64,000 bases of DNA from Gemmatimonadaceae bacterium (GTDB lineage Bacteria; Gemmatimonadota; Gemmatimonadetes; Gemmatimonadales; Gemmatimonadaceae), in assembly GCA_030835125.1 (NCBI GenBank), contig JAUQWM010000033.1:124001-188000 (forward strand), written 5' to 3'. The notes under the pieces are model-generated. The model made no database searches. It was not told the origin of the DNA and worked only from the letters and a program-made list of their open reading frames with translations. Position 1 is the first letter of the stretch. Each line of letters opens with the position of its first letter. This document shows, piece by piece, positions 10,307-18,782 of this stretch. The position numbers and the translations under genes were made by a program.

Positions 10307-11581
10307 TTGCGCCTCGCTCCCATCGTTACCGCGGTCGCTGTCGGTTTTGAGACGCTCCGCGCGAACCCCCTGCGCACGATCCTGTCCACGCTGGGCGTGA
10401 TCATCGGCGTCAGTGCCCTCGTCGCGGTCCTGTCCGTGGGCGACGGCATGGAGCGCTCGGTCCGCTCGCAGATCGCGGAGACCACCGACCTCCAGGCCAT
10501 CGTCATCCGCGCGAGGACCACCGAGGAAGTCGACGGCCAGGTCTTTCCCGTGACGAACCCGGCACGACTGACGCTCGCCGATGCGCAGCGCATTCGCGCG
10601 CTCGACGGGGCGAAGGCCGTCACGCTGGCCATGAGCACGCCCGGGGAAGTCCGGGACCGCCCGGGGATCACCCGGCGCATGGCGCTGATCCTCTCGGAAG
10701 TGGCGCTGCGCGATTCGACCGCGATGCCGGTGAGCGCTGGCCGGCTTCTCACGCTCGAGGAGGCGGCGAGCGACGCCCCGAGGGTGGTGCTGTCGCTCGA
10801 CCTGGCGCGATCGCTGTCGCCCGACTCGAACGCCGCGGCGATGGTAGGCGACTCCGTCCGGCTAGGCGCGCTCAACGCGGAAGTGGTCGGCGTACTGGAA
10901 GCGAGGCCCGCGCCGGCCGTGGCGCGGGTCGGGGGAAGGCGCCGCCCACCGGGCGACTACCGGGTCTTCGCGCCGCTCGGGTTCATGCCCGCTGCGCTCG
11001 GCGAGCGGGTTCCCCCGCCGGCGATCATGGCGCTCGCGGGAACGGTCGAACAGACCATGCCGCTCAAGGAGCGCATCGAGCGCACGCTCGCGTCAGGCGA
11101 CAGCGCCTGGGAACGTCGCTACACCGTCACCACCAACGAGAGCCGACTGGAGCAGTTGTCCCGCGGGATCCTGATGTTCAAGCTGTTCATGGGCGCCATC
11201 ACGGGCATTTCGCTGCTGGTCGGCGGCATCGGCATCATGAACGTCCTGCTGTCGTCGGTGACGGAGCGCACGCGAGAGATCGGGATCCGGAAAGCGGCGG
11301 GCGCGCGCGACCGCGACATCCTTCGCCAGTTCCTGGCCGAGTCGGTCGCAATCTCGGCCGTCGGGAGCGGGATCGGCCTCGCGCTCGGCGTGTCGGGGGC
11401 GTACGCCATCACCGCCGCGATCCGGACGTTCTCCGAGGCCCCGTTCCTGTCCGCATCTGTCTCCTGGAGCACCGTGGCGGTGGCTGCGGTGGCCGCCGTC
11501 GTGGTCGGGCTGACGTTCGGCACGTATCCGGCGCGGCGGGCCGCCCGCCTGAGCCCGATTGACGCGATCCGGCATGAATGA
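10307..11581 (+). CDS. MacB/FtsX-type ABC transporter permease
   Basis: A 424-residue inner-membrane permease of the MacB (ABC-3/FtsX) fold. An N-terminal membrane helix (LRTILSTLGVIIGVSALVAV) is followed by a large periplasmic domain (about 50-285). Three C-terminal helices come next, with the family signature LLVGGIGIMNVLLSSVTERT, REIGIRKAAGA and FGTYPARRAARLSPIDAIRHE. Such permeases couple a cytosolic ATPase to periplasmic work such as macrolide, lipoprotein or peptide export. Neither an ATPase nor an adaptor gene is adjacent, so it is an orphan subunit here. The start codon appears to be TTG 10307; no ATG or GTG is available before the first helix. Substrate unknown. Confidence 0.9.
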   Translation: MRLAPIVTAVAVGFETLRANPLRTILSTLGVIIGVSALVAVLSVGDGMERSVRSQIAETTDLQAIVIRARTTEEVDGQVFPVTNPARLTLADAQRIRALDGAKAVTLAMSTPGEVRDRPGITRRMALILSEVALRDSTAMPVSAGRLLTLEEAASDAPRVVLSLDLARSLSPDSNAAAMVGDSVRLGALNAEVVGVLEARPAPAVARVGGRRRPPGDYRVFAPLGFMPAALGERVPPPAIMALAGTVEQTMPLKERIERTLASGDSAWERRYTVTTNESRLEQLSRGILMFKLFMGAITGISLLVGGIGIMNVLLSSVTERTREIGIRKAAGARDRDILRQFLAESVAISAVGSGIGLALGVSGAYAITAAIRTFSEAPFLSASVSWSTVAVAAVAAVVVGLTFGTYPARRAARLSPIDAIRHE

Positions 11582-11699
11582 CCCGGGAGACAGGCCTTTC
11601 CCCGGATCTTGAGCGGATACCGCTGGTGGCCTACCTTCGGCGCGACAGCGATTCCGTTCCCTGTCCCGTTGACCTGAAGAGCCTCCCAAGGAGAACCCC

Positions 11700-13040
11700 G
11701 TGCGTCGTCGTTCCCTGCCCGTCCTGATCGGCACGTCGCTGGTTGCCCTGGCCTCGTTGGCCCGGGCGCAGGGCACGGCGCCCGAGGTTGTCGCCCGCGC
11801 GCGCGCCATCCACGAGCGCGTCATCACGCTCGACACCCACGACGACATCAGCCCGGCCAACTTCACGGCCGAGCGGAACTACACGCAGCGACTCGACAAC
11901 CAGGTCAACCTCCCGAAGATGGTCGAGGGCGGCCTGGACGTCTCCTTCATGATCGTGTACGTCGGCCAGGGGCAGGAATTCACGCCCGAGGCGTACCGGC
12001 GCGCCTACGACCAGGCGATCGAGAAGTTCGACGCGATCCACCGCCTGACGACGACCATCGCCCCGGACCGGATCGGCCTCGCGCTGACCCCGGCGGACGT
12101 GCGGCGCATCGCCGCCTCCGGCCGGAAGGTGGCGATGATCGGCATCGAGAACGCCTATCCGTTAGGCGAGGACCTGAAGAACATCCAGGCCTTCTACGAC
12201 CGCGGGGGGCGGTACCTCTCGCTCTCCCACAACGGACACTCGCAGTGGTCCGACTCCAACACCGGCGAGGCGCAGGGCTTCAAGTGGAACGGGCTGTCCC
12301 CGCTGGGGCGGCAGGCGGTCGCCGAGATGAACCGCGTGGGGATGATGATCGACATCTCGCACCCGTCGAAGGCATCGTCGATGCAGACGTTCGCGCTGAG
12401 CCGGGCGCCGGTGATCGCCTCGCACTCGGGGGTGCGCGCCCTGTGCAACCACTCGCGGAACATGGATGACGAGCAGCTCCTGGCCCTGAAGAAGAACGGC
12501 GGCGTCATCCAGGTGGTGGCGTTTGCCACGTACGTGAAGTGCGACCCGCCGCCGGTGGAGCGGGCGCCGGCGATCGCGCAGCTCTACACGGACTTCGGGA
12601 TCCCGGTGCCCGCCGCGCGCGGTGGTGGTGGTGGCGGCGGCCGCGCTGGTGCAGGTGGCGGTGCACGCGGCGGCGGCGGACGCGGTGGACGCGGGGCCGG
12701 CCAGGCCGCGATCGATTCACTCCCCGCCGATCGTCGTGCCGAGTTCAACCGGCGCCTCGCGGAAATCGACCGGATGTACCCGGCGCCGACGCGCGCCACG
12801 GTGGCGGATTTCGTGAATCACATCGACTATGCCGTGAAGCTGATCGGCATCGACCACGTCGGCATCAGCTCAGACTTCGACGGCGGTGGCGGCGTGGAGG
12901 GCTGGAACGATGCCGCGGAGACGTTCAACGTGACGCTGGAATTGGTGAAGCGCGGCTACACCGAGGAGCAGATCGCCAAGATCTGGAGCGGCAACCTGCT
13001 GCGCGTGATGGGCGAGGTGCAGAAGATCGCGGGGAAGTAG
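11700..13040 (+). CDS. Secreted M19 (renal-type) dipeptidase with a Gly/Arg-rich insertion
   Basis: A 446-residue zinc dipeptidase with a signal peptide (LPVLIGTSLVALASLARAQG). Metal-site motifs of the M19 family are visible in order: TLDTHDD (HxD), the bridging Glu in IGIENAYPLG, SLSHNGHSQWSDSN, MIDISHPSK, IASHSGVRAL and GISSDFDGGGG. It probably hydrolyses dipeptides, including D-amino-acid forms, in the periplasm. A low-complexity insert (12613-12702) coding Gly, Arg and Ala lies between the fifth and sixth motifs. The frame is intact on both sides, so it is a surface loop and not a frameshift. GTG 11700 follows AAGGAG by six bases. The CGTTAGGC octamer (12160-12167) encodes Leu-Gly in YPLGED. 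Confidence 0.94.
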   Translation: MRRRSLPVLIGTSLVALASLARAQGTAPEVVARARAIHERVITLDTHDDISPANFTAERNYTQRLDNQVNLPKMVEGGLDVSFMIVYVGQGQEFTPEAYRRAYDQAIEKFDAIHRLTTTIAPDRIGLALTPADVRRIAASGRKVAMIGIENAYPLGEDLKNIQAFYDRGGRYLSLSHNGHSQWSDSNTGEAQGFKWNGLSPLGRQAVAEMNRVGMMIDISHPSKASSMQTFALSRAPVIASHSGVRALCNHSRNMDDEQLLALKKNGGVIQVVAFATYVKCDPPPVERAPAIAQLYTDFGIPVPAARGGGGGGGRAGAGGGARGGGGRGGRGAGQAAIDSLPADRRAEFNRRLAEIDRMYPAPTRATVADFVNHIDYAVKLIGIDHVGISSDFDGGGGVEGWNDAAETFNVTLELVKRGYTEEQIAKIWSGNLLRVMGEVQKIAGK

Positions 13041-13070
13041 GGTCGAGGGTCGGGGGTCGAGGCTCGAGGG
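13041..13070. repeat. GGTCGAG tandem array
   Basis: Imperfect units (GGTCGAGGGTCGGGGGTCGA then GGCTCGAGGG) directly after the dipeptidase stop codon. Same class as the arrays at 5241, 10168, 18723 and 48760 but with a different unit. Confidence 0.6.
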
Positions 13071-13078
13071 GGGGGAGG

Positions 13079-13099
13079 CAATGGGGTCTGACCCCATTG
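13079..13099. repeat. Perfect palindrome, REP-like or bidirectional terminator
   Basis: Ten-base arms around a central T; the core is AATGGGGTCTGACCCCATT. It lies between two convergent genes (dipeptidase and leishmanolysin-like), four bases from the latter's stop codon. The GGGGTCTGACCCC core resembles palindromes that I recall near REP-associated transposases in other bacteria, but no such gene is here and I see no second copy in the window. It lacks a T run. Confidence 0.6.
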
Positions 13100-13102
13100 A
13101 GC

Positions 13103-14617
13103 CTATGGTAGCCGCCTCACCCAACCTGACGGCGTGACCTCGAACAGCGGAAAGTTCATCGACTCCCACGGCGCCAGCAGCGACGGCGACAGGCGCGGGG
13201 ACAGCATCGAAGCAGCCACCAGGCTGTACGCATCCGCCGAGAAGAGGTTCACCGCGTAGCCGAGGTCCTCGAGCGAGGCCAGTGTCATGCCGGAGAGCGG
13301 CATGTCCGCGTCCTGCTCCACAAAACCGGTCATGACCTCGCGATCGAACACCGACTCGCGCCAGTGGACCTCGGCCGTGCCCGATCCCCCGGTGTTCTCC
13401 AGCGGTACGCGGCCGTCCGCGCAGCTCGCCGCGCCCCCGATCGCGACGCAGTGCGACGCCGCGAGCAGTCCCGCGAAGCGCGGATCCGATGTCTGGGACC
13501 CGAAGACCAGGTCGCGCGTCCGCCAGAGCGTCCCGATCCCGACGACGTGCAGCATCTCGTGCAGCACGACGGCCGGGAGTCGCCCGTTGGCCGAGAGCGC
13601 AGCGATGTCGTCGGCGTCGAACCGCATGACGCCGATCACCGGGAATCGGCTTTGCGTGCGCATCACGCACGGACCCGCCGAGGCCAGCACCTTCCCGGCG
13701 CCGTCGATCGGCGTCACCGTGGCGAAGATGAGGATGTCGTCCACGACTTCGCTGACGGTCGCATCCTGCACGCCACAGCGCGACATGTCGAAGTTCAGGA
13801 CGGGCACGTCGGCCACGTCGCCGACCACGCTCGCCTGGATACGATCAGCGGCGACCTGGAACGCCGCCCGCACCTCCTCCGTCAGGTTGCCCCCGAACCG
13901 GACCTGCGGACTGAAGCCCGACCGGATGTCCGCGAAGACCTCGGCGCTGACGCTGCCCGTACTCGCGACCAGTTTCTGCGCGCCGCCGAACCGGCCCAGG
14001 CGCCACGAGAAGCCGGAGACACGGCCATTCGCGTCGCTCGTCACGATCGAGGGCGACACGCTGCCGCCGCCTTCCGCGACCCCCAGCGCCACCTCGGTGC
14101 CGCCGACCGGGTTGCCATACTGATCGCGCACGACCAAGTCCGCGGCGCTGGCGACGACCTCGCCGGCCGGTGCCTCGAATGCCGCGCCGGAGGGCGAGAT
14201 GCTGGCCGCGGCACCCGGGATTCCGGTCAGCGTGATCCGCACCGGCGGCGCCGAACCGGCCTTGATCGTGATCTCGTTCACGCCCGCGAGCGTGCCAAGG
14301 GTCCAGTTGCCGACGGTCGTCGGGCCGGCGCTGGTGCGCACCGGCGCGTTGCGCAGGATGCCGCCTCCCGCCGACACCTTCACCGCCACGGCGACATTGG
14401 CGAGCACCTGGCCCTGCGCGTTCCGGACGACGAACGTGGGCGCGGGAGCCAGCTCGGTGCCCACGGGGATGCCGGGGGCGGCCGACAGCGACGCCTCGAC
14501 CAGGAACGGCGCGGTGGCGCCTGTCGGTTCATCCCGGCAGGCCAGCAGCGCGAGGGCGGGCGCGACGCGGAGCGATGCCGCGCGGACGCGCCTAACGAAT
14601 CGCCGACCTGCGCCCAC
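13103..14617 (-). CDS. Leishmanolysin-like (M8-type) zinc metallopeptidase lipoprotein with Ig-like domains
   Basis: A 504-residue lipoprotein. A lipobox (ALALLAC) is followed by two bacterial Ig-like (Big) domains (about 40-230) with the typical VVRNAQGQVLANVAV and VVRDQYGNPVGGTEV strands, then a peptidase domain with HEMLHVVGIGTLW (zinc residues about 353-357), a downstream EVHWRES, Met-turn REVMTGF and the family end LASLEDLGYAVN. This order matches bacterial leishmanolysins. It is probably anchored at the outer membrane and cleaves extracellular protein. GTG 14617 is chosen because GGGGAG lies six bases upstream and the lipobox follows at a normal distance. The start overlaps the 3' end of the upstream penicillin-binding-protein gene by 26 bases, so the two are translationally coupled. 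Confidence 0.88.
   Translation of the reverse strand: MGAGRRFVRRVRAASLRVAPALALLACRDEPTGATAPFLVEASLSAAPGIPVGTELAPAPTFVVRNAQGQVLANVAVAVKVSAGGGILRNAPVRTSAGPTTVGNWTLGTLAGVNEITIKAGSAPPVRITLTGIPGAAASISPSGAAFEAPAGEVVASAADLVVRDQYGNPVGGTEVALGVAEGGGSVSPSIVTSDANGRVSGFSWRLGRFGGAQKLVASTGSVSAEVFADIRSGFSPQVRFGGNLTEEVRAAFQVAADRIQASVVGDVADVPVLNFDMSRCGVQDATVSEVVDDILIFATVTPIDGAGKVLASAGPCVMRTQSRFPVIGVMRFDADDIAALSANGRLPAVVLHEMLHVVGIGTLWRTRDLVFGSQTSDPRFAGLLAASHCVAIGGAASCADGRVPLENTGGSGTAEVHWRESVFDREVMTGFVEQDADMPLSGMTLASLEDLGYAVNLFSADAYSLVAASMLSPRLSPSLLAPWESMNFPLFEVTPSGWVRRLP
14590..14597 (-). repeat. CGTTAGGC octamer carrying the stop codon of the penicillin-binding protein
   Basis: On the minus strand the octamer reads CG-T-TAG-GC, with TAG (14594-14592) the stop of the penicillin-binding-protein gene. 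It lies inside the overlapping start region of the leishmanolysin-like gene. Confidence 0.75.
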
Positions 14618-16700
14618 GGAAGACTCCCCAGGAATCGAGCCGCACCGGCAGCGGCTCCGTACCGCCAAGAAAGTACTCCGTGTACCGCTCCTGCGGCGGC
14701 AGGTCCGGATCGGCAAGGCGGCCGGTCACGCGATCGAGGTCGACCGCCAGCACGCCGGCCGGCGCGGTCCATGGAACCCCGCCGTGCCCCACGCCGGCCT
14801 GCGCCACCATCTGCGCCCAGATCGGCGCCGCCAGCGAACCGCCGGCCGCTCCGGGCGTGATCATCTTCGGACGGTCGAAGCCAATCCAGACTCCCGCGAC
14901 GAGGTCAGGTGTCATCCCGACGAACCAGACGTCGCTGTTGTCATTCGTGGTGCCGGTCTTGCCCGCCACCGGCACCTCCCCGGGCACTGCCCGGCGCACC
15001 GACGTGGCCGTCCCGCGCTCCACCACGTCCCGCATCATGTCCCGCACGATGAACGCCACTCCCGGATCCAGCACGGGCTGCGGTGTCACGATCGGGTTCT
15101 GCCACACGGTCTGCCCCGAGGCATCCTCGATGTGCGTGATGAACCGCGGCTCGACGCGGGCGCCGAGGTTGCCGAGGGTCGCATAGGCGGCGACCAGGTC
15201 GAGCGGCTGCACCACCGACGCGCCAATGGCGCTCGACGGGTACGGGGCGATGTCGGAGTCGATCCCCATGCGATGGGCGAGCGCCGAGATGGTATCCATG
15301 CCGAGCCGGAGTCCCATCTGCACCGCGACCGGGTTGCGCGAACGCGCCAGCGCCGTGCGCAGCGTCAGCGGGCCGAGGAAGTCACCGTCCGAGTTCTGCG
15401 GGCGGTAGATGGAACGGTTGGGGAGCGGGATCGCGAGCGCGGTGTCGGCCACCATCGTCGCCGGCGTCAGGCTGTCGGCGACGGCGGCGGCGTAGACGAA
15501 CACCTTGAACGCCGATCCGGGCTGGCGCTTGCCATCGACGGCGCGGTTGAACGGCGCGGTCACGTAGTCGCGGCCACCGACCAGCGCGCGAACGTCACCG
15601 GTAAAGGGGTCCATCGCCACGACCGCGCCCTGCAGGTAGTCGGCCGGGTTCGGGCGCGCGCGCGCACCGGCCGCGGTGCCGCGCCGCGCGCCCTGGGTGC
15701 GCTTCGCCCACACCGGATGCGCGTAGCCGGGCGCCGCCTCGATGTCGTTGAGCCCGTCGACCAGCGCCAACGTGGCGGCGCGCTGCAACGCCGGGTCGAG
15801 CGTGGTGTGGATGGTAAAGCCGCCGTCGCGCACCGCGATGCCCGCCCGCTCCGCCTGGACGCGGACGACGTCGACGAACCAGGGCGATGGGGCGCTGTGT
15901 CCCGCGTCAGGGGCGACTTCGAGGGGCTCGCCCTGCGCCGCGGTCGCCTGCTCCTTCGTGATGTATCCCTGTCCCGCCATCAGCGAGAGCACGAGGTCGC
16001 GCCGCTCCTTCGCGCGATCGGGCCGGGAGACGGGATCGAAAATTGCGGGGCCGTTGATGACGGCGGCGAGGATCGCTGCCTCGGCGATCGTCAGGCGCGA
16101 CGCCGCCTTCCCGAAGTAATGCCGCGCCGCGGACTCGATGCCGTACCAGCGGTGTCCGAAGTGGATCTGGTTGAGGTACGCCTCGAGGATCTGGTCCTTG
16201 GTGTAGTGGCGTTCCATCTCGCGGGCAGCCGCCTGCTCGCGCAGCTTGCGGCCCAGGCTGCGATCCGACCGGTCGACCAGCTCCGGGTGCATGTTGCCGA
16301 CGAGTTGCTGCGTGATGGTGCTCGCGCCGCGCGGGTTCCCGCGCACGGCATCGCGAAGCGCACCGGCGATGCCGATGAGGTCCACGCCATCGTGCTGGTA
16401 GAAGCGCTGGTCCTCGATGGCGATGAAGGCCTGCGGCACGTGCTTCGGCAGGGACCCGAGCGAAACGCTGGTCCGGAACTCGGTGCCGACTTCACCGATG
16501 AGCGAGCCATCGCGCGCCAGGACCATGGAAGCCTGCGGCGGGCGCAGGATCTGCCACGCCTCGGTCGTGTCGGTGCGAGCGGCACCCTGCTGGGCGGGAA
16601 GCGCGTGGGGAACGGCCAGCAGGCACGCGAGGATCCCGCCTGCCCAGTGCAGGCCGGCGGTCAGCAGGGGGTTTCGAGTGCGGAAACGCGGCGTGCGCAT
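14592..16700 (-). CDS. Class A penicillin-binding protein (PBP1A-like bifunctional transglycosylase/transpeptidase)
   Basis: A 702-residue peptidoglycan polymerase and cross-linking enzyme. An N-terminal membrane anchor (LLTAGLHWAGGILACLLAV) precedes the GT51 domain with IEDQRFYQHDGVD and RGASTITQQL, then YLNQIHFGHRWYGIE. The penicillin-binding domain carries all three active-site motifs: SAFK (in KRQPGSAFKVF), SRN (ALARSRNPVAVQ) and KTGTT. It acts at the outer face of the inner membrane. ATG 16700 is chosen as the first Met before the anchor; in-frame sequence further upstream would run into the divergent nadE promoter. The 139 bases to nadE must hold both promoters; I see no clear motif there. 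Confidence 0.95.
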   Translation of the reverse strand: MRTPRFRTRNPLLTAGLHWAGGILACLLAVPHALPAQQGAARTDTTEAWQILRPPQASMVLARDGSLIGEVGTEFRTSVSLGSLPKHVPQAFIAIEDQRFYQHDGVDLIGIAGALRDAVRGNPRGASTITQQLVGNMHPELVDRSDRSLGRKLREQAAAREMERHYTKDQILEAYLNQIHFGHRWYGIESAARHYFGKAASRLTIAEAAILAAVINGPAIFDPVSRPDRAKERRDLVLSLMAGQGYITKEQATAAQGEPLEVAPDAGHSAPSPWFVDVVRVQAERAGIAVRDGGFTIHTTLDPALQRAATLALVDGLNDIEAAPGYAHPVWAKRTQGARRGTAAGARARPNPADYLQGAVVAMDPFTGDVRALVGGRDYVTAPFNRAVDGKRQPGSAFKVFVYAAAVADSLTPATMVADTALAIPLPNRSIYRPQNSDGDFLGPLTLRTALARSRNPVAVQMGLRLGMDTISALAHRMGIDSDIAPYPSSAIGASVVQPLDLVAAYATLGNLGARVEPRFITHIEDASGQTVWQNPIVTPQPVLDPGVAFIVRDMMRDVVERGTATSVRRAVPGEVPVAGKTGTTNDNSDVWFVGMTPDLVAGVWIGFDRPKMITPGAAGGSLAAPIWAQMVAQAGVGHGGVPWTAPAGVLAVDLDRVTGRLADPDLPPQERYTEYFLGGTEPLPVRLDSWGVFRGRRSAIR

Positions 16701-16839
16701 GCGGGCTGAGTGGTACCCACTGGAAGATGGTCGTTCCGCGCAGGATTCGACGTGATGCGACTCACGCGGCATGCGGGCAGGGTCCGCTGGGGCCCAAGGG
16801 GGAGTTGCCGCCCGCTGGTGCGTCCCACAGGTTCTGCCG

Positions 16840-18717
16840 ATGCCGCGTTCCCTGACCGTCGCGATCGCCCAGTTGCACCCCCACAAGGGGGATTACCGGG
16901 CGAACCTGGCCCGGCTCCGGGACGTCTTTGCGCAGGTCCGGATGCTGTCCCCGCATCCGCAGGTGCTGCACTTCCCGGAGACGGTGCTGAGCGGGTACTT
17001 CGTCGAAGGCGGAGTCCGGGACGTGGCGGTCACCGCGGGGACCCTGGCGCGCGACCTCGACCAGGCCTACGCGGACGGACCGAAGGATGACCGGGCCCGG
17101 CGACCGCTGGACGTGGTGGTGGGCTTCTACGAGAAGTGGCGGGACACGCTGTACAACAGCGCGGCTTACGTCCGGCTGGGCGACGGCGCGGCGCGGATCC
17201 TCCACGTCCATCGCAAGAACTTCCTGCCAACCTACGGGCTGTTCGACGAGGAGCGCTTTGTCGAACGGGGTCATACGCAGCGAGCGTTCGACACGCCGTG
17301 GGGGCGGGCGGCCGTCCTCGTCTGCGAAGACGCGTGGCACAGCATCACGGGGACGATGGCGGCGCTCGACGATGCGCAGGTGATCTTCCTGTGCGCCGCG
17401 GCGCCGGCGCGCGGGCTGCAGTCCCGCGATGGCGTGCCCGGACCCGGGAGTGTGTCCCGCTGGGAGCGGCTGGTGAAGGACATGGCGGACGAGCATGGCG
17501 TGTTCGTCTCGCTGGCGAACCTGGCAGGGAGCGAAGGCGGGAAGGTGTTCGCGGGCGGGTCGTGCGTGGCGGGGCCGCGCGGAGACGTGCGGGTGCGGGC
17601 GCCGGCGTTCGACGAGGCGATCATGACGCTGACGCTCGACCTGGGCGATATCGCGCGGGCGCGGTCGGACATGCCGCTGCTCTCGGACCTGCGAACGGCG
17701 CTTCCGCACCTGCGGCGGACCCTGGACGCCATCGAGGAGCGTGCACCGTTCGTGGCGCCCTACGACCTGGCGGAAGTCGATTCCAGCCCGCGGGGGGCCC
17801 CCCCCGAGAGCGAATTTGGGGCCGCGGCGGCGGAAGGGCATCACCGCCGGAGCGCCGCCGCCATCATTCCAGCGCAACATGTCGCTCGCGACGCCCACGG
17901 CGGCCCGCCGTCGCTCGACATCGACGCCGAGATGGTGGAGGAATGGCTGATCCGGTTCCTGCGCGACGAGATGGGACGGCGCGGCTTCGGAAAGGCCGTC
18001 GTCGGGCTCTCCGGCGGCGTGGACTCGGCCGTGACGGCATTCCTCGCGGCGCGGGCCCTCGGCCCGGAAAACGTCCTTGGCGTCCGCCTGCCGTACCGCA
18101 CGTCGAGTCCGGACAGCCTCGCGCACGCGCAACTGGTGATCGACCGGCTCGGAATCCCGACGCGCACCATCGACCTCAGCGCCGCCGCCGACGGCTACCT
18201 GGCGCTCGAGCCCACCGCCGACGGCACCCGCCGCGGCAACGTGATCGCGCGGCTGCGGATGATCGCGCTGTTCGACCTCTCGGCCGCGATCGGGGGAGTC
18301 CCGTTAGGCACGGGGAACAAGACCGAGCGCCTGTTCGGCTACTTCACCTGGCATGCCGACGACTCACCGCCCCTCAACCCGCTGGGTGACCTGTTCAAGA
18401 CGCAGGTCTGGGCGCTCGCCAGGCACCTCGGCGTGCCTGACGAGATCGTGACCAAGCCGGCCACCGCGGACCTCGTGGCCGGCCAGACGGATGAAGCCGA
18501 CTTCGGCATCGCCTACGCACGCGCCGACACGATCCTGAACTGGCTGCTCTGGGGATTCACGATCGGGGACCTCGTCGCGCGCGGCTTCAACGAGTACGAG
18601 GTGGAACTGGTCCGGAACCGGCTCGAGCGGACGCACTGGAAGCGCAAGCTGCCCACGGTCGCGCTCCTGAGCCATACGGCCATCGGGGAGTCGTATCTGA
18701 GGCCGGTGGACTACTGA
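16840..18717 (+). CDS. nadE: Glutamine-dependent NAD(+) synthetase
   Basis: A 625-residue two-domain enzyme that makes NAD from deamido-NAD, ATP and glutamine. The N-terminal nitrilase-type glutaminase has the Glu-Lys-Cys triad: E47 (HFPETVLSG), K126 (HRKNFLPTYGLFDE) and C162 (VLVCEDAWHS). The C-terminal synthetase has the P-loop GLSGGVDSA (from about 390), TGNKTERLFGYFTWHADDS and KTQVWALARHLGVP. A linker of about 60 low-complexity residues (PRGAPPESEFGAAAAEG and AAAIIPAQHVAR) joins the halves, longer than I would expect. ATG 16840 starts the conserved SLTVAIAQLHPHKGDY; upstream in-frame sequence is not conserved-looking. There is no strong ribosome site. An octamer CGTTAGGC (18302-18309) encodes Leu-Gly just before GTGNKTE. 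Confidence 0.96.
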   Translation: MPRSLTVAIAQLHPHKGDYRANLARLRDVFAQVRMLSPHPQVLHFPETVLSGYFVEGGVRDVAVTAGTLARDLDQAYADGPKDDRARRPLDVVVGFYEKWRDTLYNSAAYVRLGDGAARILHVHRKNFLPTYGLFDEERFVERGHTQRAFDTPWGRAAVLVCEDAWHSITGTMAALDDAQVIFLCAAAPARGLQSRDGVPGPGSVSRWERLVKDMADEHGVFVSLANLAGSEGGKVFAGGSCVAGPRGDVRVRAPAFDEAIMTLTLDLGDIARARSDMPLLSDLRTALPHLRRTLDAIEERAPFVAPYDLAEVDSSPRGAPPESEFGAAAAEGHHRRSAAAIIPAQHVARDAHGGPPSLDIDAEMVEEWLIRFLRDEMGRRGFGKAVVGLSGGVDSAVTAFLAARALGPENVLGVRLPYRTSSPDSLAHAQLVIDRLGIPTRTIDLSAAADGYLALEPTADGTRRGNVIARLRMIALFDLSAAIGGVPLGTGNKTERLFGYFTWHADDSPPLNPLGDLFKTQVWALARHLGVPDEIVTKPATADLVAGQTDEADFGIAYARADTILNWLLWGFTIGDLVARGFNEYEVELVRNRLERTHWKRKLPTVALLSHTAIGESYLRPVDY

Positions 18718-18722
18718 CGCCA

Positions 18723-18781
18723 GAGGTTCGAGGTCTGAGGTCCGAGGTTCCCGATTCCCGATTCCCGATTCCTGATTCCCG
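18723..18781. repeat. Compound heptamer array: GAGGTYC units then GATTCCC units
   Basis: Three GAGGTTC/GAGGTCT/GAGGTCC units are followed by four or five GATTCCC/GATTCCT units, filling the gap between nadE and the convergent M56 gene. It is the longest such array in the window. It has no stem-loop, so it is not an ordinary terminator. Confidence 0.8.
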
Positions 18782-18782
18782 T

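Noticed and set aside
10307..11581. MacB-type permease as part of a tripartite macrolide exporter
   Set aside because: No ATPase, adaptor or TolC gene is adjacent.
12613..12702. Gly-rich stretch considered as a frameshift in the M19 gene
   Set aside because: Conserved motifs continue in the same frame on both sides, so it is an in-frame insertion.
18723..18781. Tandem array considered as a CRISPR
   Set aside because: Units are only about 7 bases with no unique spacers and no cas gene in the window.
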